Shown: positions 46,097 through 55,750, numbered from the stretch's first letter. The stretch is 64,000 nucleotides of DNA from Bremerella sp. P1 (GCF_028748185.1 NZ_CP118164.1:434001-498000), one strand, 5' to 3'. Numbers and translations: made by a program. Notes: a model not told the origin generated them from the letters alone.

Positions 46097-49000
46097 TTAG
46101 GCTTCCGCCTTCTTGGAACCCTTATCGCGGTTCATCAACCAGATAAGAACCGGGCAAGCGATGAAGACCGTACTGTAGGTACCGGCGATCACACCAATAA
46201 CCAACGAGAACGAGAAGCTATGAATTCCTTCACCACCAATGAAGTAAAGGATCAGCACCACGATCAACGTCGTGAGCGATGTTAGCAACGTACGCCCCAG
46301 GGTTTGGTTGATGCTAATGTTGACCATCTCGCTGGTCAGCTGAGGGCTCTTGCCGCGGACTTCACGGATCCGGTCGAAGATCACGATCGTATCGTTCAGC
46401 GAATACCCGATGATTGTCAAGAAGGCTGCAACGACCGGCAGGCTGATCTTGAATTCCGTCACCTGAAGGAAGCCAAACACAGGTGCCAGCCAAACGCTGA
46501 GAGCAATGAAGCCCAGCGTAACCAACACGTCGTGAACCAAGGCGACCACAGCGGCAACACCAAAGGCGACGCTTTGGAAGCGGAACCAAATGTAACCTAC
46601 GATCCCGATCAGACAGAAACTGATGGCGAAGATCGCCATGGTTTGCATGTCGCCGGCAACCTTACTACCGATCTTGCTGGACGAAGGCCAGACGGGCGTT
46701 GAATCGAGCTTCTTGCTGACCTGCTCCAGAATCTTGGCAGACTCATCCGGCGTGGTCGAAAGCTTGACCGTCCAAGTCGTCTGGCTGACGCGACTGTCAA
46801 CTGGCAGCGGTTTGCCTTCATTGTCCAACAGAGCAATCTCCGGACGAGCGACTCGCAAGGCATCCGCCGCATCGTTGACCAAAGTACGCACGGTTTCGGC
46901 GCTGATACCTTCGTCAAACGACATTTCAGTCTGCGTGTTGAAGCGAGGAGCTTCCGCAGCCGGGGCCAAAGGACCAAGTGGATCAACCGCTGGGCCTTCC
47001 GCAGGAGGCTCTTCCATCGGTGCATCAGCCATCGGCGTTTCGGCAGCCGGAGCTTCTTCCATTGGAGCGGCCGGCTCTTCAGCTGGCTTGTCCTCCATCG
47101 GAGCCTCTTCCATCGGCTTATCATCTGCCGGTGGCGTTTCTGCTGGTTTCTCTTCTGCCGGCTTTTCCTCAGCAGGAGCGTCTTCAGCAGGCTTCTCAGG
47201 TGCCGGAGCTTCTTCTTCGCCGTTGTCTTGCAGAAGCATGTCCATTGAGACGTGCCACGGCAGCATGGCGATCAGGCGGGAAGAAACAGGAGCCAGGAAC
47301 GATTGCATATCACCTTCGGGAGTCTCAGGCTTTTCTTCCGGAGTTTCCGCAGGTGCTTCTTCTTTCTTATCTTCGGTCGCTTCTGGTTCAGGAGCCGATT
47401 CAGCTGGCTCTGTCGTTGTCGGCGAAGTCTCTGGAGCTTCGACCTCAGCTGGCGGCGTGCTCTGAGCACCGGACGCTGCCGCTGGTGGAGCGAAGTCCAT
47501 GTTGTGCATCACCAGCTGGCTTTCGCCATTGGGGCCGGTGAACACTTGCGAGATCCGATCCTGAACAACTTCCACACCCGCGGGAATAGCGCCGGTGTTG
47601 TACCGCAAAGCATCCGTACTGAAGTTCATGCGCAGGTGATCCGCGGTCTGCGTGTCATCATCAACATTCTTAACCGACATCGAACCGGAATCAGCACCGG
47701 TCTCGTCTTGGAATTCGATTCCGTCACCGTCGGTGTTCTGCAGAACAGCCACACCAACTTCGGCGGAGGCCAGACGGTCGATGATTCCTGTCAGGGTTTC
47801 TACGCCGGCCAGGTCAACCTCGGCCGAAGCTCCGGTGCGGTCGGTAATCACGACCTTACCAAGCTGCCCGTACTCCGACATCGAAGTATCTACCTTGTAG
47901 ATACGATCTTCGTAGCCTTCCATTGTCACGGCACTGACCGAGAGGTCAGGCAGGACGCCGGTCAACTTGCTACGAACCTCGGAAATCGCCATCGGTTCTT
48001 CTAGGAAGACCTGAACCGAGGAACCACCGTTGAAGTCAATGTCGAAGATATCTTTGCCACGAACACCAACCCCGATCATGCCGACCAGAATTACTACCAG
48101 CGAGATCATCCCGGCAATCTTCTGCTTGCCGATGAAGTCGTAGCCAATGCTGGAGGCCGACGGCATGAACTTGAGCGTCGAAAGAATACGCTTCTTTTCG
48201 AGAATGTCGAAAATGCCACGCGAAACATAGATCGCGGTAAACATACTCATCAAAATACCGACAAACAAAGTCACGGCGAAACCACGCACCTGGTCAGTAC
48301 CAATGCGGTACAGCACGGCGGCGGTGATGAGCGTCGTAATATTGGCGTCCACAATGGTCGACATGGCTTTGCCGAAACCATTGGAAAGGGCAACTTTCAA
48401 TGAAGCCCCGCCACTTAATTCTTCACGTATACGCTCATAGATCAGCACGTTCGCATCGACCGCCATACCCACGGTTAACACCAAACCGGCGATACCTGGT
48501 AGCGTGAGGTCGGCCTTGATCGCAATCATGACGGCCAAGATCAAGATCAGGTTGAAGACCAGGGCAAAACATGCCACCAAGCCGGCAACTTGGTAGTAAA
48601 TCGCCATGAAGATCAAGACAGCGATCAACGAGATGGTGATCGCGATACGACCTTTACGGATCGTGTCGTCACCCAGCGTAGCGCTGATCTTTTGTTCGCT
48701 GATTGGTTCTTTGCGAAGCACGACCGGCAGCTTACCGCTGCGAAGCACCTGAACCAGGTCAGTCACTTCCTGCTGCGTGAAATCACCGGTGATGATACCG
48801 CGATCGGTAATCATCGCATTGATACGTGGAGCCGAGATCAGGAAGTTATCCATCACGATCCCCAGCTTACGCGGGATGTTCGGCTCACTCAGATTCTCTT
48901 GCGAAAGCCGTCCCATGCGGTTGGCACCATCGACGCCAAACTCGAAGGAGACTGCCGGCTTACCATATTCATCTCGGGTAACGGCCGAGGATGAAAGGTG

Positions 49001-49963
49001 CTTACCACCCAGGCGAGCCTCGGGACGTTCAACACGCATCAGCACTTCAAACGGCACGCCTGGCCCACCGCCACGCACCAGGTGACGTTGGCTATTGAGG
49101 TAGGGCGTCAAGTTTGGGTTGGCGAAGTTAGGCTCGCCCACGGCGCCCCGGGCGTCGTCGTCGACGCGAACCCAGCGGCCGATACGGTTGCCTTCGCGGT
49201 CGGTGACAAAGGTCACACCGATCTGAGCTTCATCTTCCGCACGCGTGATCAGGTAATCGTGGTCTTGCTTGTTGGCCACGATCATGAAGTCGAGCACACC
49301 AGCCTTGGTGATGAGCCGCTTGATCGAGTCGAGGTCCGCCGATTCAGCTTGTGGAACAATGACTTCCACCTGGTTTTCGCCGTAAGGACGAATAACCACC
49401 TCGGAAACACCGGACGGATTGATACGCTTTTGCAGCTGCGTGATCAACTGAGCCGTACCTTGCTCAAGCTGCTTTTCGGGAGTCGTATCAAAGCCTTGGC
49501 TGTCGGAGTCCGAAGCCAAGAGGTCCAAGCTGGCCTGCTCGTCGACTTCGTAAACCAGAATGACACCACCTTGCAGGTCGATACCAAACTTGGGAGGCCA
49601 CAGCAGAAAACAAATCGTGACACTGCACACCAGGCTGGCAAAGATAATGCCCAGCTTACGGCTCAGCTCTGGCAAGCGAATCGCAGTCGCCAACCAAAAG
49701 CCTAAGATGTACGGCACCACAATCGTGAGGAGAATAATCCCCAGCACGTTGAATGTCTCTGAACTTCCAGAACTCGGCGTTTCAGCTGGTGCGGCATCAA
49801 CAGTAGGGACCGGTACTTCAGGCGAAGGCGCTTCTTGTGCCATCGCGGTTGAGCCCAGCCACGAACTTCCGCCGGCGTCCAGCCCGAAATCGACGCCGGT
49901 CAACAATGTGACGGTCAGCGTCAGCACGAGCATGACAGCAAAAATCGTGCAACTCTTCTGCAT
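46097..49963 (-). CDS. secDF: Fused SecD-SecF protein translocase subunit with large acidic insert
   Basis: A 1288-residue fusion of SecD and SecF, proton-driven factors pulling proteins out of SecYEG on the periplasmic side. The SecD part holds the P1 domain and the GLVLTVGMAVDANVLIYERI helix; the SecF part holds the DFNGG start and YSLNDTIVIFDRIREVRGK. Between residues about 830 and 1005 (genomic 46945-47480) the SecF periplasmic domain carries a Pro/Glu/Ala/Met-rich low-complexity insert. The ATG at 49963 has GGAGA upstream and begins the first hydrophobic helix; the frame is open to 50053 just after yajC. It follows yajC directly. Confidence 0.93.
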   Translation of the reverse strand: MQKSCTIFAVMLVLTLTVTLLTGVDFGLDAGGSSWLGSTAMAQEAPSPEVPVPTVDAAPAETPSSGSSETFNVLGIILLTIVVPYILGFWLATAIRLPELSRKLGIIFASLVCSVTICFLLWPPKFGIDLQGGVILVYEVDEQASLDLLASDSDSQGFDTTPEKQLEQGTAQLITQLQKRINPSGVSEVVIRPYGENQVEVIVPQAESADLDSIKRLITKAGVLDFMIVANKQDHDYLITRAEDEAQIGVTFVTDREGNRIGRWVRVDDDARGAVGEPNFANPNLTPYLNSQRHLVRGGGPGVPFEVLMRVERPEARLGGKHLSSSAVTRDEYGKPAVSFEFGVDGANRMGRLSQENLSEPNIPRKLGIVMDNFLISAPRINAMITDRGIITGDFTQQEVTDLVQVLRSGKLPVVLRKEPISEQKISATLGDDTIRKGRIAITISLIAVLIFMAIYYQVAGLVACFALVFNLILILAVMIAIKADLTLPGIAGLVLTVGMAVDANVLIYERIREELSGGASLKVALSNGFGKAMSTIVDANITTLITAAVLYRIGTDQVRGFAVTLFVGILMSMFTAIYVSRGIFDILEKKRILSTLKFMPSASSIGYDFIGKQKIAGMISLVVILVGMIGVGVRGKDIFDIDFNGGSSVQVFLEEPMAISEVRSKLTGVLPDLSVSAVTMEGYEDRIYKVDTSMSEYGQLGKVVITDRTGASAEVDLAGVETLTGIIDRLASAEVGVAVLQNTDGDGIEFQDETGADSGSMSVKNVDDDTQTADHLRMNFSTDALRYNTGAIPAGVEVVQDRISQVFTGPNGESQLVMHNMDFAPPAAASGAQSTPPAEVEAPETSPTTTEPAESAPEPEATEDKKEEAPAETPEEKPETPEGDMQSFLAPVSSRLIAMLPWHVSMDMLLQDNGEEEAPAPEKPAEDAPAEEKPAEEKPAETPPADDKPMEEAPMEDKPAEEPAAPMEEAPAAETPMADAPMEEPPAEGPAVDPLGPLAPAAEAPRFNTQTEMSFDEGISAETVRTLVNDAADALRVARPEIALLDNEGKPLPVDSRVSQTTWTVKLSTTPDESAKILEQVSKKLDSTPVWPSSSKIGSKVAGDMQTMAIFAISFCLIGIVGYIWFRFQSVAFGVAAVVALVHDVLVTLGFIALSVWLAPVFGFLQVTEFKISLPVVAAFLTIIGYSLNDTIVIFDRIREVRGKSPQLTSEMVNISINQTLGRTLLTSLTTLIVVLILYFIGGEGIHSFSFSLVIGVIAGTYSTVFIACPVLIWLMNRDKGSKKAEA

Positions 49964-50053
49964 TGCGTGTCTCCAAGCCGTGGGAACTTCTGCGGTCCCA
50001 GGCAAGTCGTATGGTGGAATATGGAAAGGGGAATTCGTCCTTGAATCGTCCAT

Positions 50054-50428
50054 TTAAGCCGAAGCAGGCGGAGTCTTGGATTCGGCGTTATCGCTCGCTT
50101 TTCCCTCTCGCGAGAGAACAGTGGCAATCGCTCGCAAACGAACCCGCATCTCTGTGCCCGACTTGTCGTCCAGGCGAAGTACAACCTCTTGCTGGTCTTT
50201 CTTCACGCTAACCACCGTGGCGATGATCCCTCCGATCGTCTCCACGCGGTCATTCTTCTTGATCCCTTCCAGCATTTTCTGGGCATCGGAGGCTTTTTTC
50301 TGCTCCGGCCGGATCAACATGAAGTAACCCAACACCAGAATGGCCACGATGGGCAACCAGGTCAGAGGATTCGTGAAACCGCCTTCTTGCGCTAAGATGT
50401 GAACCGGCATAGCCGTCAAATCAAACAT
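50054..50428 (-). CDS. yajC: Preprotein translocase subunit YajC
   Basis: A 124-residue accessory of SecDF with one transmembrane helix (TWLPIVAILVLGYFMLIRP, about 23-42) followed by the conserved QKKASDAQKMLEGIKKNDRVETIGGI region. The C-terminus is slightly extended and charged. It sits directly before secDF (stop and downstream gene adjoin), the usual yajC-secD order. The stop TAA at 50054 touches the open frame of secDF. Confidence 0.95.
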   Translation of the reverse strand: MFDLTAMPVHILAQEGGFTNPLTWLPIVAILVLGYFMLIRPEQKKASDAQKMLEGIKKNDRVETIGGIIATVVSVKKDQQEVVLRLDDKSGTEMRVRLRAIATVLSREGKASDNAESKTPPASA

Positions 50429-50735
50429 TTCCGCCGACGCTTCCTACCACTTGCCTGGCTCCCTGATAGCATTCCGCTGCCCCAGTTGTCGCCGCGTCCC
50501 CCTAAGGGCCGCCGCCACTCCTGAATAAGGTCAGAATCACCGAGAGAATGGACTTGCTTCTGTACCGTCCACAAAGTGACAGCACATTGAAACCGCTCAT
50601 GATAAGAGTTTCGTTCTATACCGGCAATAGCGGCCAAGACGCCCAAAAACAGCAAAAGGTGGCCTTATAGACCACCTTTTGCCCTCCGCCTTACGGTTGT
50701 CGGCGACAGGGATTACCCAAACCACCCTGTCGAGT
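50429..50735 (-). terminator. Gap with intrinsic terminator of the PQQ-propeller gene
   Basis: Within this 307-bp gap the hairpin AAAAGGTGG (50654-50662) with CCACCTTTT (50672-50680) forms a perfect 9-bp stem, followed on the minus strand by TTTTGCTGTTTTT. It is suited to end the gene at 50736-52091. The remaining part is likely the yajC promoter; no other gene is supported. Confidence 0.8.
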
Positions 50736-52091
50736 CTATTTTTGCTCCAGATCGACGGCGACCAGTTCTTTGTCGTTGCGGAAAAAGCCCGTTTGCTGTG
50801 CATAAGCAGGGTGCGTCCAGACAACCTCTCGGCCGAAAGCCTCGCTCGTGGGATCGAGAACATGGAAGCTTCCTAGCGACTCGAAGCCGCTTTTGGTCAT
50901 TTTAGCAATCAACAAATCACCCACTTCGCTGAAAAGCAGGTACCGGTCACTATCCCCAAGTCGCGTCACAAACGCCGTTCCATGCTTGATGAACCTAGTT
51001 TCGTCGGGCACGGTCGCCTCGAACGTGGTCCACAGACGATCCCCGTTTTCGGCATCCACGGCAATCAAGCTACCGACGTTACAGTCACTCCCGTAGACCA
51101 CGCCATCCACAAAAACTGGAGTCGAGGTGCCGCTGTAGACCGAAGTCTTGGGTTCTCCATGCCAAAGCGCTTTTGCCCCCGGATGGCTCTCATCGAGCTC
51201 GATCATGACCGATTGGTTACCAATTCCGCTGGCATACATGCGGTTTCCATCGACCATCGGACGAGCGACTGACATCTCATACCCAGGCTCAATGGGAACT
51301 TGCCAGTACTGCTCACCTGTCTTGGGATTGAGCGAAGCCACCCCTTCCGGGTGATAGATGATCAGCTGCCGCGTGCCGGCCGCTTCAATAATCGATGGCG
51401 GAGCGTAGCCCATCTTCGTATCGAGTGCCTTCCACTGCACTTCGCCAGATCGCTTATCAAGGGCCACAACACCCTGGCCCTCGCCACCAACCATGATGTA
51501 AAGCAAGTCGCCATCGACCAGCGGATGCCCGGCGCACCCCCAGATTGGGATCTTGGCCCCAAAATCATCGACCAAACTCCGACGCCACGCCAACTCGCCC
51601 GTTTCGACCTGCAGGCAGACGAGATCTCCCTCGGCACCCATCCAGTAAAGCAGCTCACCGTCGACGGTCGGAGTGCATCGCGGACCGACGGCATAACTAA
51701 TGGAGTAGGGACGATCGTAGGCATATTCCCACAGTTTTTTGCCGGACTCGGCGTCGAAAGCGAGTACGCGCTCTTTGCCTTGGCGATCCTGGCGAGCACC
51801 AGGGTTGTTTGAGATCTCGTTCGACTCGGACAGATAGTCGGTCACAAAAACACGACCGTTGGCCACCGCTGGGCCGGCATAGCCTCCGGAAATCGGAACT
51901 CGCCACTTTACCTTCAATCCATCATCGGGAATGGCACGGATCACGCCCGACTCGTGGTAAACATCATCACGCTGCGGTCCCATCCATTGGGGCCAATCAT
52001 CCGCAAATACTGCCTGGCCAGCAAAGCAGTTCAGGGCGAGGGAAAACAGAATGGCCAACAGGACTCGCCCAGTCGTGGCAGAGAGATGCAT
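50736..52091 (-). CDS. Exported PQQ-like beta-propeller protein
   Basis: A 451-residue exported protein: signal peptide (VLLAILFSLALNCFAGQAVFA) and a beta-propeller of PQQ-like repeats, each reading like GRVFVTDYL...LAFDAESGKKLWEY and LIAVDAENGDRLWTT. This fold occurs in BamB and in alcohol dehydrogenases, but the latter's catalytic Asp/Glu set is not obvious here. ATG at 52091 has AGGAG upstream and starts the signal; the frame runs open to 52124. It lies between tgt and yajC, possibly a scaffold for outer-membrane assembly (inference). Confidence 0.85.
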   Translation of the reverse strand: MHLSATTGRVLLAILFSLALNCFAGQAVFADDWPQWMGPQRDDVYHESGVIRAIPDDGLKVKWRVPISGGYAGPAVANGRVFVTDYLSESNEISNNPGARQDRQGKERVLAFDAESGKKLWEYAYDRPYSISYAVGPRCTPTVDGELLYWMGAEGDLVCLQVETGELAWRRSLVDDFGAKIPIWGCAGHPLVDGDLLYIMVGGEGQGVVALDKRSGEVQWKALDTKMGYAPPSIIEAAGTRQLIIYHPEGVASLNPKTGEQYWQVPIEPGYEMSVARPMVDGNRMYASGIGNQSVMIELDESHPGAKALWHGEPKTSVYSGTSTPVFVDGVVYGSDCNVGSLIAVDAENGDRLWTTFEATVPDETRFIKHGTAFVTRLGDSDRYLLFSEVGDLLIAKMTKSGFESLGSFHVLDPTSEAFGREVVWTHPAYAQQTGFFRNDKELVAVDLEQK

Positions 52092-52200
52092 CAGAAGCTC
52101 CTTCGGGATTCGGCGCGCAGGCATAGAGGTCGACGTACCCTCTTGGAAGCCGAAGAGCGGTGAGAGGATTCACGAACTTTGCGAAGAATCCAAGAAAGAC

Positions 52201-53367
52201 TCAGTTGCCGGACGCCCAGCCTGCCATCTTTTGCTCGTAATAGGCCTCGAATCGATCTTCTTCAATCGCCTGGCGAGCCTCACGCATCAGCCGCTGGTAA
52301 TATGCCACGTTGTGCAAGGACAACAAGATCGGCCCCAGCATCTCTTTCGCCATGAATAAATGACGGAAATAAGCCCGGCTGAGCCCGGCCACCTGAGGCA
52401 CGCTCTTAGGATCCAGCGGCGTCGGATCTCGCTGATACTTCGCGTTGCGGAGACGAACGGTTCCTTCGTCGGTGAAGGCCAGGGCATTGCGTCCGTTTCG
52501 CGTCGGCATCACGCAGTCGAACAGATCGACCCCGCGGCGAATCCCTTCCAGCAGGTCCTCCGGTCGACCGACTCCCATCAAGTACCGCGGCTTGCTGGTC
52601 GGCAGAGCAGGGCAGGTCGCATCAAGAATTCGATACATCTCCGGAGGCGGCTCACCGACGCTCAACCCGCCAATGGCATAGCCGGGGAACTCCAGTTCCG
52701 CCAAACGCTCGGCACATTCGACGCGAAGACCTTCATCCAGGCCTCCCTGAACGATCGCGAATTGAGCCTGATCCTTACGGGTTGCGGCATCCTGACATCG
52801 CTTGGCCCAGCGAATCGAGCGGTCCATCGCTTCGCGAATCACTTTCGTTTCGTTGGGCAACTCGACCACATGATCAAGGACCATCGCAATATCACTGCCG
52901 AGGTTCTCTTGGATCTCGATACTGCGTTCTGGCGAAAGATGAATCTTGCGACCGTCGATATGCGACTGAAAGATCGCCTCTTTCTCGGTGATCTTTCGCA
53001 TCTGCGCCAGACTGAAGATCTGAAAGCCGCCACTGTCTGTCAGAATGGGGCCATGCCAGTCCATAAACTTATGCAGGCCGCCTAGCTCGGCAACGATATC
53101 ATCGCCTGGCCGCAGCGAGAGATGATATGTGTTGCCCAAGATCATCTCAGCACCGGCCTGACGCACCATGCCGATCTCGAGACCTTTAACCGTTCCCTGG
53201 GTGCCCACCGGCATGAACGCCGGCGTTTGCACGACACCGTGTGGCGTCACGAACTCCCCGCGACGCGCCTTCGACGTGGTGTCTTCATGCTTCAGGTTGT
53301 ACTGAAACCAGTCGACTTCCGGGGGACGATCAAACGCATATTGATCCAAAGTGTCTCGAAGCTCCAT
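52201..53367 (-). CDS. tgt: tRNA-guanine transglycosylase lacking the zinc-site cysteines
   Basis: A 388-residue Tgt exchanging G34 in tRNAs with GUN anticodons for a 7-deazaguanine base. Catalytic Asp111 ([11 protein letters not shown]) and Asp284 ([13 protein letters not shown]) are intact, as are GGLSVGE (234-240) and SRAYFRHL. The family's zinc site (CxCxxC...H) is gone: the segment after PLDP reads KSVPQVAGL (321-329), with only His352 left. Val167 occupies the position of Z. mobilis Cys158, as in eukaryotic queuine-specific enzymes, while Val237 keeps the bacterial residue. The ATG at 53367 is preferred; a GTG at 53379 lies inside the preceding terminator. Confidence 0.9.
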   Translation of the reverse strand: MELRDTLDQYAFDRPPEVDWFQYNLKHEDTTSKARRGEFVTPHGVVQTPAFMPVGTQGTVKGLEIGMVRQAGAEMILGNTYHLSLRPGDDIVAELGGLHKFMDWHGPILTDSGGFQIFSLAQMRKITEKEAIFQSHIDGRKIHLSPERSIEIQENLGSDIAMVLDHVVELPNETKVIREAMDRSIRWAKRCQDAATRKDQAQFAIVQGGLDEGLRVECAERLAELEFPGYAIGGLSVGEPPPEMYRILDATCPALPTSKPRYLMGVGRPEDLLEGIRRGVDLFDCVMPTRNGRNALAFTDEGTVRLRNAKYQRDPTPLDPKSVPQVAGLSRAYFRHLFMAKEMLGPILLSLHNVAYYQRLMREARQAIEEDRFEAYYEQKMAGWASGN

Positions 53368-53371
53368 GAAA

Positions 53372-53402
53372 AAACCCACGCGGCTAACCGCATGGGTTTG
53401 AG
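53372..53402 (-). terminator. Intrinsic terminator between the TPR/alpha-CTD gene and tgt
   Basis: On the minus strand AAACCCaTGCGG-TTAG-CCGCGtGGGTTT is followed by TTTC. It ends the upstream gene 30 bp past its stop and lies just ahead of the tgt start. Confidence 0.85.
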
Positions 53403-53431
53403 TTTTAGGCCACGGGCCGCACGGCGAATAA

Positions 53432-54763
53432 TTAGTCGCCGCGAAGCTTCAGATTGTAGGAAGTCAGCTTCTCGCGAACTTCGTTCAAGCTGGTCACACC
53501 GAAGTTCTTGCATTCGAGAAGTTCGTCGCCGGTGCGTCGAACCAGTTCGCCGATGGTCGAGATACCCAAGCGAACCATGCACTTGCGGGCACGAACCGAC
53601 AAGCTGAGCTCGGCAATCGGACGATCCAGCAGAGCCTGTTCGTCTGGCGAGAGCCCCGAGGTGTCGTAGCTGACTTCAGGCGTCGATGGCTTTTCGTTCG
53701 ACATCTGGCCCAATTCCAGGCCCTTGGAACGCAGCATATCGCGAATTTCAATCAGCGACGTTTCGCCGAAGTTCTTACTTGCCAGAAGCTCTTGCTCCGA
53801 GCAGCGGCACAGGTCGCCGAGGGTCATGATGCCCATCTTCTGCAGGCAGTTCCGGCTGCGGACCGACAATTCGAAGTCGGTAACCGGAATGCTGAGAACC
53901 TGCGACATGCGGTCGCGTTTCTTTTGTTCTTCTTCGTCGTAGTACATGTCACCAGATGCTTGGGCATCCTTCATGTACATACGAGCTCGCTTCTCGGTCG
54001 GATACGAATCGAGAACGCGCTGGTAGCAGTGCGTCGCACGATCGTATTCACCACGATCTTCGTGCAGCAAACCAAGGTTCAAAAGAGCACCGACGTGGGT
54101 TGGGAAAACGGCGGCAGCATTCTGGTAAAGCTGCAAGGCCATCGCGTCGTTACCGCGACGATCGTTTTCCAAAGCCAGACCGAAGAGAGCCCCAGCGTGA
54201 CCAGGATCCGCTTCCACGGCTCGCTCGTAAAGAGCAACCACTTCCGCCGGGTTACCGCCCAGCGAAGCGATCGTAGCACCACGCTGATACAGGTAGTTAG
54301 CGGTCGATTCGATCGGGCCGAACATGTTGTCCAGCATCTGCAGGGCCTGCTCGGAATCGCCCTTGCTGCGAAGCGACTCGATGATGCCTAGCTGACAATC
54401 GTCTTTGTTGTAACCAGCAGTCTGAGCGGACTGGAAGGCTTCGATCGCCTTGTCGAAGTCTTGCATGCAGAAGTAGCTGCGACCCAGGTAGTAGTGGGCT
54501 AGGGCTCCACCGTCGGCGGCCGAAAGCGTTTGAACGGCACCGCTGTAGTTACCCATGATGAACTGGCACACGCCCAACCGAACGTTGGTGGCCGGCGAAC
54601 GTTCTTCCGACTGGCCTTCCAATTCGGAAACGCTGTCGCGAAGCGTCGAGAAAGCGTTGTAGTCGCGTCCTACGGTTCGCAGGATCTGACGAATTTCCTC
54701 CGGACCGAAGGAAGAGTTCGTGAGAACAACGCTCTTAAGGTCGAAATCGATTCCTTGAATCAT
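53432..54763 (-). CDS. TPR protein with two C-terminal RNA polymerase alpha-CTD modules
   Basis: A 443-residue cytoplasmic protein. The N-terminal part (about 60-270) has tetratricopeptide repeats such as [22 protein letters not shown] and [19 protein letters not shown]. The C-terminal part contains two alpha-CTD-like helix-hairpin-helix domains (about 288-355 and 376-443). E. coli Arg265 has counterparts Arg302 and Arg391; Asn268 is kept as Asn305 but Lys394 in the second; Gly296 and Ser299 are kept, Lys298 is Thr in both. The ATG at 54763 is preferred because GGAG lies 8 bases upstream. It follows a tRNA-Thr gene on the same strand. Confidence 0.88.
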   Translation of the reverse strand: MIQGIDFDLKSVVLTNSSFGPEEIRQILRTVGRDYNAFSTLRDSVSELEGQSEERSPATNVRLGVCQFIMGNYSGAVQTLSAADGGALAHYYLGRSYFCMQDFDKAIEAFQSAQTAGYNKDDCQLGIIESLRSKGDSEQALQMLDNMFGPIESTANYLYQRGATIASLGGNPAEVVALYERAVEADPGHAGALFGLALENDRRGNDAMALQLYQNAAAVFPTHVGALLNLGLLHEDRGEYDRATHCYQRVLDSYPTEKRARMYMKDAQASGDMYYDEEEQKKRDRMSQVLSIPVTDFELSVRSRNCLQKMGIMTLGDLCRCSEQELLASKNFGETSLIEIRDMLRSKGLELGQMSNEKPSTPEVSYDTSGLSPDEQALLDRPIAELSLSVRARKCMVRLGISTIGELVRRTGDELLECKNFGVTSLNEVREKLTSYNLKLRGD

Positions 54764-54916
54764 CAACGGGGCTCCAAACGTTTTTGTCGAGGCCCAAGTG
54801 CGAAAGCTCGGGGGAGATAACTGGGCACTATGTTTCCCCGCTTTTCTTAACCAAGTTAAGGACCGGTCCCTACTGGAAGCGAGTCAAATACCCATCCGCA
54901 TTTGGGAAACAAGAAG

Positions 54917-54990
54917 AGCCAGCGACGAGAGTCGAACTCGTAACCCCAGCATTACGAATGCTGTGCTCTGCCAATTGAAGCTACGCTGGC
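54917..54990 (-). tRNA. tRNA-Thr (anticodon CGT)
   Basis: The minus strand folds into a full cloverleaf: acceptor GCCAGCG/CGCTGGC, D-arm with AGCTTCAATTGGCAGAGC, anticodon stem CAGCA/TGCTG with loop TTCGTAA (anticodon CGT, reading ACG), and TPsiC loop with GTTCGACTC. The discriminator is T and CCA is not encoded. It lies 150 bp upstream of the TPR/alpha-CTD gene on the same strand. Confidence 0.95.
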
Positions 54991-55750
54991 TTATTCGCGA
55001 GTCGCGAATCAAAACGCTCCAAGATACTGAAGCTCATGGATTGCGTCAACTTACCCTAACCATTGATTTTAGAAACAAAGGCAGGGTCGGACCTGCACGC
55101 CAATTACCCAGTTTAACCTTGGACTCAAAAGCTCGCAGAAAACCAAGCTAAACCAAGGAAGAAATGCCACTTAGGGAGAGAGAGTCCCAAGAAAAAATCG
55201 AGGGACCGCTGTCGTACCAACCCGCGTTGGAGAAGCTGAATCGTCAGGGGCAAGGCAAACCATCCAGCTTAAGTTCGACAGCGGCCCCACGGGCCAGCTT
55301 ACCGACTCCTCCGAGGAGCCGATGATCTCCCAATGTGCAACTGCCGAACCAAACTGGTGAAAAATCTGAACATTCATCCGAACTTGCTTGCACGTAGAAC
55401 TTTATAAAAAGTGCGTTAGGGCACCCATAAATAGCGACAAATGTGAATTTTGCAGACGTGACTCAAGATTCCACAAAGAAATAATACACACCCCTATTTT
55501 TGACTATTTTTGGCAGTAATTTTCCTGACCATTTGTCTGAAATCGAGATGTATCCTCGTAAGATGCTTTATACAAATGCTTTAGCACGACAGGAGGCGTT
55601 TTCATTTTGAGACATGCCCGATATTGACCGCAACATCAGGGTGAAAACGTCTCAAATTGAAATGCCACGGCGTGGTCCTTCGTTTTTTACCGACAGACCG
55701 ATAGGATGAAGACATCCTTTGCCTGACCTAACTACAAGAGCATTGCAGCT
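54991..55750 (+). other. Gene-poor AT-rich stretch and possible leader of the diacylglycerol kinase gene
   Basis: A 760-bp region without a supported gene. A 68-codon minus-strand frame at 55171-55377 (MNVQIFHQFG) lacks a family or ribosome-binding site. From about 55380 it turns AT-rich. Near the 3' end, TTTTCATTTTGAGAC (55599-55613) can pair with GTCTCAAATTGAAA (55649-55662), while CGTTTTC (55597-55603) can alternatively pair with GAAAACG (55643-55649); a hairpin AGGATG-aaga-CATCCT (55703-55718) follows. This suggests a structured leader for the gene starting at 55751. Confidence 0.4.
54993..55009. repeat. Palindrome just upstream of tRNA-Thr
   Basis: Perfect inverted repeat ATTCGCGA-g-TCGCGAAT, ending 2 bp from the tRNA 5' end. 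It could be a regulatory site or a hairpin in the pre-tRNA leader affecting RNase P processing. Confidence 0.55.

Noticed and set aside
55171-55377. A 68-codon minus-strand frame
   Set aside because: No ribosome-binding site, no family and location in an AT-rich gene-poor stretch.
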